Assembly (NCBI GenBank): GCA_009691915.1
Contig: SIAD01000004.1
Coordinates: 1-64,000 of the forward strand
Origin: Phycisphaerales bacterium
GTDB lineage: Bacteria; Planctomycetota; Phycisphaerae; Phycisphaerales; SM1A02
Length of the DNA: 64,000 bases
Direction of reading: 5' to 3'
Below the pieces are notes generated by a model. It saw only the letters and a program-made list of their open reading frames with translations, searched no databases and was not told the DNA's origin. Both the position numbers and the translations under genes were made by a program. This document shows positions 62,262-64,000 of the stretch, piece after piece. Each line of letters opens with the position of its first letter. Positions within the stretch are counted from its first letter, which is position 1.

Positions 62262-63227
62262 ATGATTCTCGTCGACAGGGCCAGCAAGCGCTTCAATGCC
62301 GTGGCGGCAGTTTCAGCCCTCTCGTTTGAGGTGCCTTCGGGGTGCGTCTGCGGATTCATCGGTCCCAACGGTGCCGGCAAGACGACGACGATCCGAATGC
62401 TGGCGGGGGCCATTCTTCCCGATAGCGGGCGACTGTTCGTGGGTGGTGCTGATGTCGTTCTCGAGTCGTACGAGGCGCGACGGCGCCTTGGATACCTCCC
62501 CGACAACTCACCGCTTCCGGGCGAGCTGCGCGTGGTGGAGTACCTCAGGTTTCGATGCGCGCTCTGGGGGGTTGAGCCACGATTACGGCGAGGAGCGATC
62601 GACGCCGCGATTGACAGGTGCGATCTCGCGGGGGTCAGGCGGTCACTCATCTCGACACTGAGCCGTGGGATGAGGCAACGCCTCGGCCTCGCCGCAACGC
62701 TGGTGTCGGCGCCGAGAGTCATCATCCTCGACGAGCCGGGGACCGGCCTCGATCCGACGACGGCGCTCTCGTTTCGCTCGCTGGTGCGCTCGCTGCGCGG
62801 GACCCACACGGTGCTCTTCTCCAGTCACAATCTCGCGGAAGTCGAGGCCACCTGCGACCATCTGGTGTTGATTGACCGGGGAAGGCTGGTCGCGGAGGGC
62901 AGCAGTGATGCCCTCGCCAGCGCGGGGGCGGTCGCCGCGCGCTATGAGATTGAATCCACCCGCAGTGATGCCAGCGCAATCCGTGCGCTGCGCGGGGTTC
63001 GCAGTGTGCGCTGTCAGACACTCGACGCTGCGTGGATCCGAACGGATGTTGAGGTCGACCCCGCGGCGCGCGCCGACCGGGCGATTGCGGAGGCGATCGG
63101 AGAGGCTCTCGCCCACTCGGGGGCGATTGTGCGACGGTTCGAGCGCGCCTCGACACCGCTGGCCGAAGTCTTCGCACGGCTCGTGGGCGGTTCAGAGCAC
63201 ACACCGCCCGACGGGGAGTCGGGATGA
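62262..63227 (+). CDS. ABC-2-type exporter ATP-binding protein
   Basis: The 321-residue ATPase has Walker A GPNGAGKTTT, LSRGMRQRLGLA (family signature with Arg instead of Gly), Walker B VIILDEPGTGLDP and switch His in LFSSHNLAE. The C-terminal 90 residues are an extra alpha/beta domain. It resembles CcmA/NatA and GldA-type ATPases. Its stop overlaps the start of the permease gene (ATGA). Transported substrate is unknown. Confidence 0.9.
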   Translation: MILVDRASKRFNAVAAVSALSFEVPSGCVCGFIGPNGAGKTTTIRMLAGAILPDSGRLFVGGADVVLESYEARRRLGYLPDNSPLPGELRVVEYLRFRCALWGVEPRLRRGAIDAAIDRCDLAGVRRSLISTLSRGMRQRLGLAATLVSAPRVIILDEPGTGLDPTTALSFRSLVRSLRGTHTVLFSSHNLAEVEATCDHLVLIDRGRLVAEGSSDALASAGAVAARYEIESTRSDASAIRALRGVRSVRCQTLDAAWIRTDVEVDPAARADRAIAEAIGEALAHSGAIVRRFERASTPLAEVFARLVGGSEHTPPDGESG

Positions 63228-64000
63228 CCGCTCGTTGGTGGAACGCGCTCTTTGTGGTGGCAGGCCGCGAGTTCCGGGCACTCGCATGGACTCCGGTTCT
63301 CTGGGGATCGATGGCGATCTTCACTTTTCTGACGGGGACCGTTGCAGGAATCGCGGTGCTTGTACCCGGCGGTCCCGCCGAGATCCGCACGGTGGCTGCC
63401 GCCGCTGGTTGGGCGATGCTCCTGGCCGCGCCGGTTCTCTCTCTGAGGCAAACTTCGGAGGAGCAGCGCAGCGGATTCTGGGAGATACTCGCCACCAGCC
63501 CCGCACCGATCGGCGCCCTCGTCGGCGGGCGGTTTCTTGCTGGGTTACTGGCGATTTCGCTTCTGGCGCTCGCTGGCCTGGGTGCCCCATACGCCGTTCT
63601 CGAAACGCTCAGCCGACCCGATCCCGCGCAGGCACTGTGTGCGGCACTCGGAGTCGTCCTGATCGGCTCGGCCTATCTGGCCTCGGGACTGCTGTTCGGA
63701 CTCGTGTCGCAGAGCGCATCGGTGGCCTACCTCCTCTCATTCTTCTTCTGGATGATCTTGCTCATCGCGGTGAGATCCATTGCCCCTGTGCTTCCGATTG
63801 CTCAGGCGGACATTCTCTACGCCGCCGATCCGGTCCGTCGGCTCGAGTCATTCCTAGATGGCAGCGTCGACACCTTCAGCATCGTGTACTTCGCCTCGTT
63901 GACAGGCGCGTTCCTCGTGTCCGCGGCGGCACTTCAGGCCACGATGGCCCAGCGCAGTTCCGGCGTTCGCGCCATGCGGGCCTGGGTGCGTCCGATCGCC
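63224..64000 (+). CDS. ABC-2-type transporter permease, GldF-like, partial
   Basis: An open frame of 259 codons from the ATG at 63224 runs to the window edge without a stop. The translation begins MTARWWNALFVVAGREFR and shows five or six membrane helices: LWGSMAIFTFLTGTVAGIAVL, AAAGWAMLLAAPVLSL, FLAGLLAISLLALAGLGAPY, ALGVVLIGSAYLASGLLFGLV, VAYLLSFFFWMILLIAV. The order and a TSPAPIGALVGGRF region are like GldF/NosY-type permeases. ATGA overlap with the ATPase gene shows one transporter. The substrate is unknown. Confidence 0.85.
   Translation, partial: MTARWWNALFVVAGREFRALAWTPVLWGSMAIFTFLTGTVAGIAVLVPGGPAEIRTVAAAAGWAMLLAAPVLSLRQTSEEQRSGFWEILATSPAPIGALVGGRFLAGLLAISLLALAGLGAPYAVLETLSRPDPAQALCAALGVVLIGSAYLASGLLFGLVSQSASVAYLLSFFFWMILLIAVRSIAPVLPIAQADILYAADPVRRLESFLDGSVDTFSIVYFASLTGAFLVSAAALQATMAQRSSGVRAMRAWVRPIA

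Overview
High-GC bacterial chromosome, most likely from the phylum Planctomycetota and plausibly class Phycisphaerae. The clues are a secreted hydrolase with an N-terminal dockerin-like Asn/Asp repeat ending in LLANWG, of the kind common in that class; a GyrA whose quinolone-pocket region reads HPHGESVIYPTL, as in PVC-type gyrases; Gram-negative envelope genes (KdsD, LpxI, an O-antigen-ligase-like protein, LolCD, ExbD/TonB, DsbD); and a hopanoid cyclase. Genes are packed tightly, with many 4-8 bp stop/start overlaps. I saw no rRNA, tRNA, insertion sequence or prophage. Taxonomy is inferred from protein character, not from a marker search.

Positions 1-1956 form the one clearly accessory locus: a partial unknown gene, an 8-repeat CRISPR array, a relatively AT-rich leader holding a perfect 12-bp inverted repeat, and cas2 with no cas1 beside it. 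Housekeeping scpA borders it directly. Positions 2800-7501 hold kdsD, a STAS protein, a PBP4-type carboxypeptidase, tsf and rpsB. Positions 7748-18197 hold a phosphomannomutase, unknown proteins, an oxidoreductase, squalene-hopene cyclase, an RluA-type synthase, a propeller lipoprotein, nadB and a lipoprotein. Positions 18201-21624 are a leftward cluster of a PrpD-family protein, a cobalamin-domain/MeaB GTPase fusion and a membrane protein.

Positions 21682-25083 carry a secreted dockerin-type hydrolase, an exported protein, a zinc-ribbon protein and a frameshifted membrane-protein gene. clpC follows, with a lone CRISPR-like repeat in its upstream region, then lolD/lolC, nnrE, a glycosyltransferase and surE. 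Positions 33060-44384 run leftward for the most part: tonB-like, exbD-like, STAS, gyrA, a TlyA-like methylase, lpxI, a LOG protein, a rightward O-antigen-ligase-like gene, a DUF4286 protein and dsbD.

Positions 44385-51296 are the nusA-infB-rbfA translation/transcription operon. It has an attenuator-like leader, a 9-bp minisatellite before infB, a degenerate endonuclease-III-like gene, a YebC gene and a lipoprotein. The right end holds a TVP38-type and a TauE-type membrane protein, comM, putA, a GT4 glycosyltransferase, prmC, a GAF-receiver protein and an ABC exporter pair cut by the window edge.

The most unusual items are the cas2-only CRISPR locus with its leader palindrome, the lone repeat near clpC, the nusA leader, the minisatellite mini-cistron, the degenerate EndoIII-like protein and the B12-MeaB fusion. 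No single cluster can be declared a new system from sequence alone.
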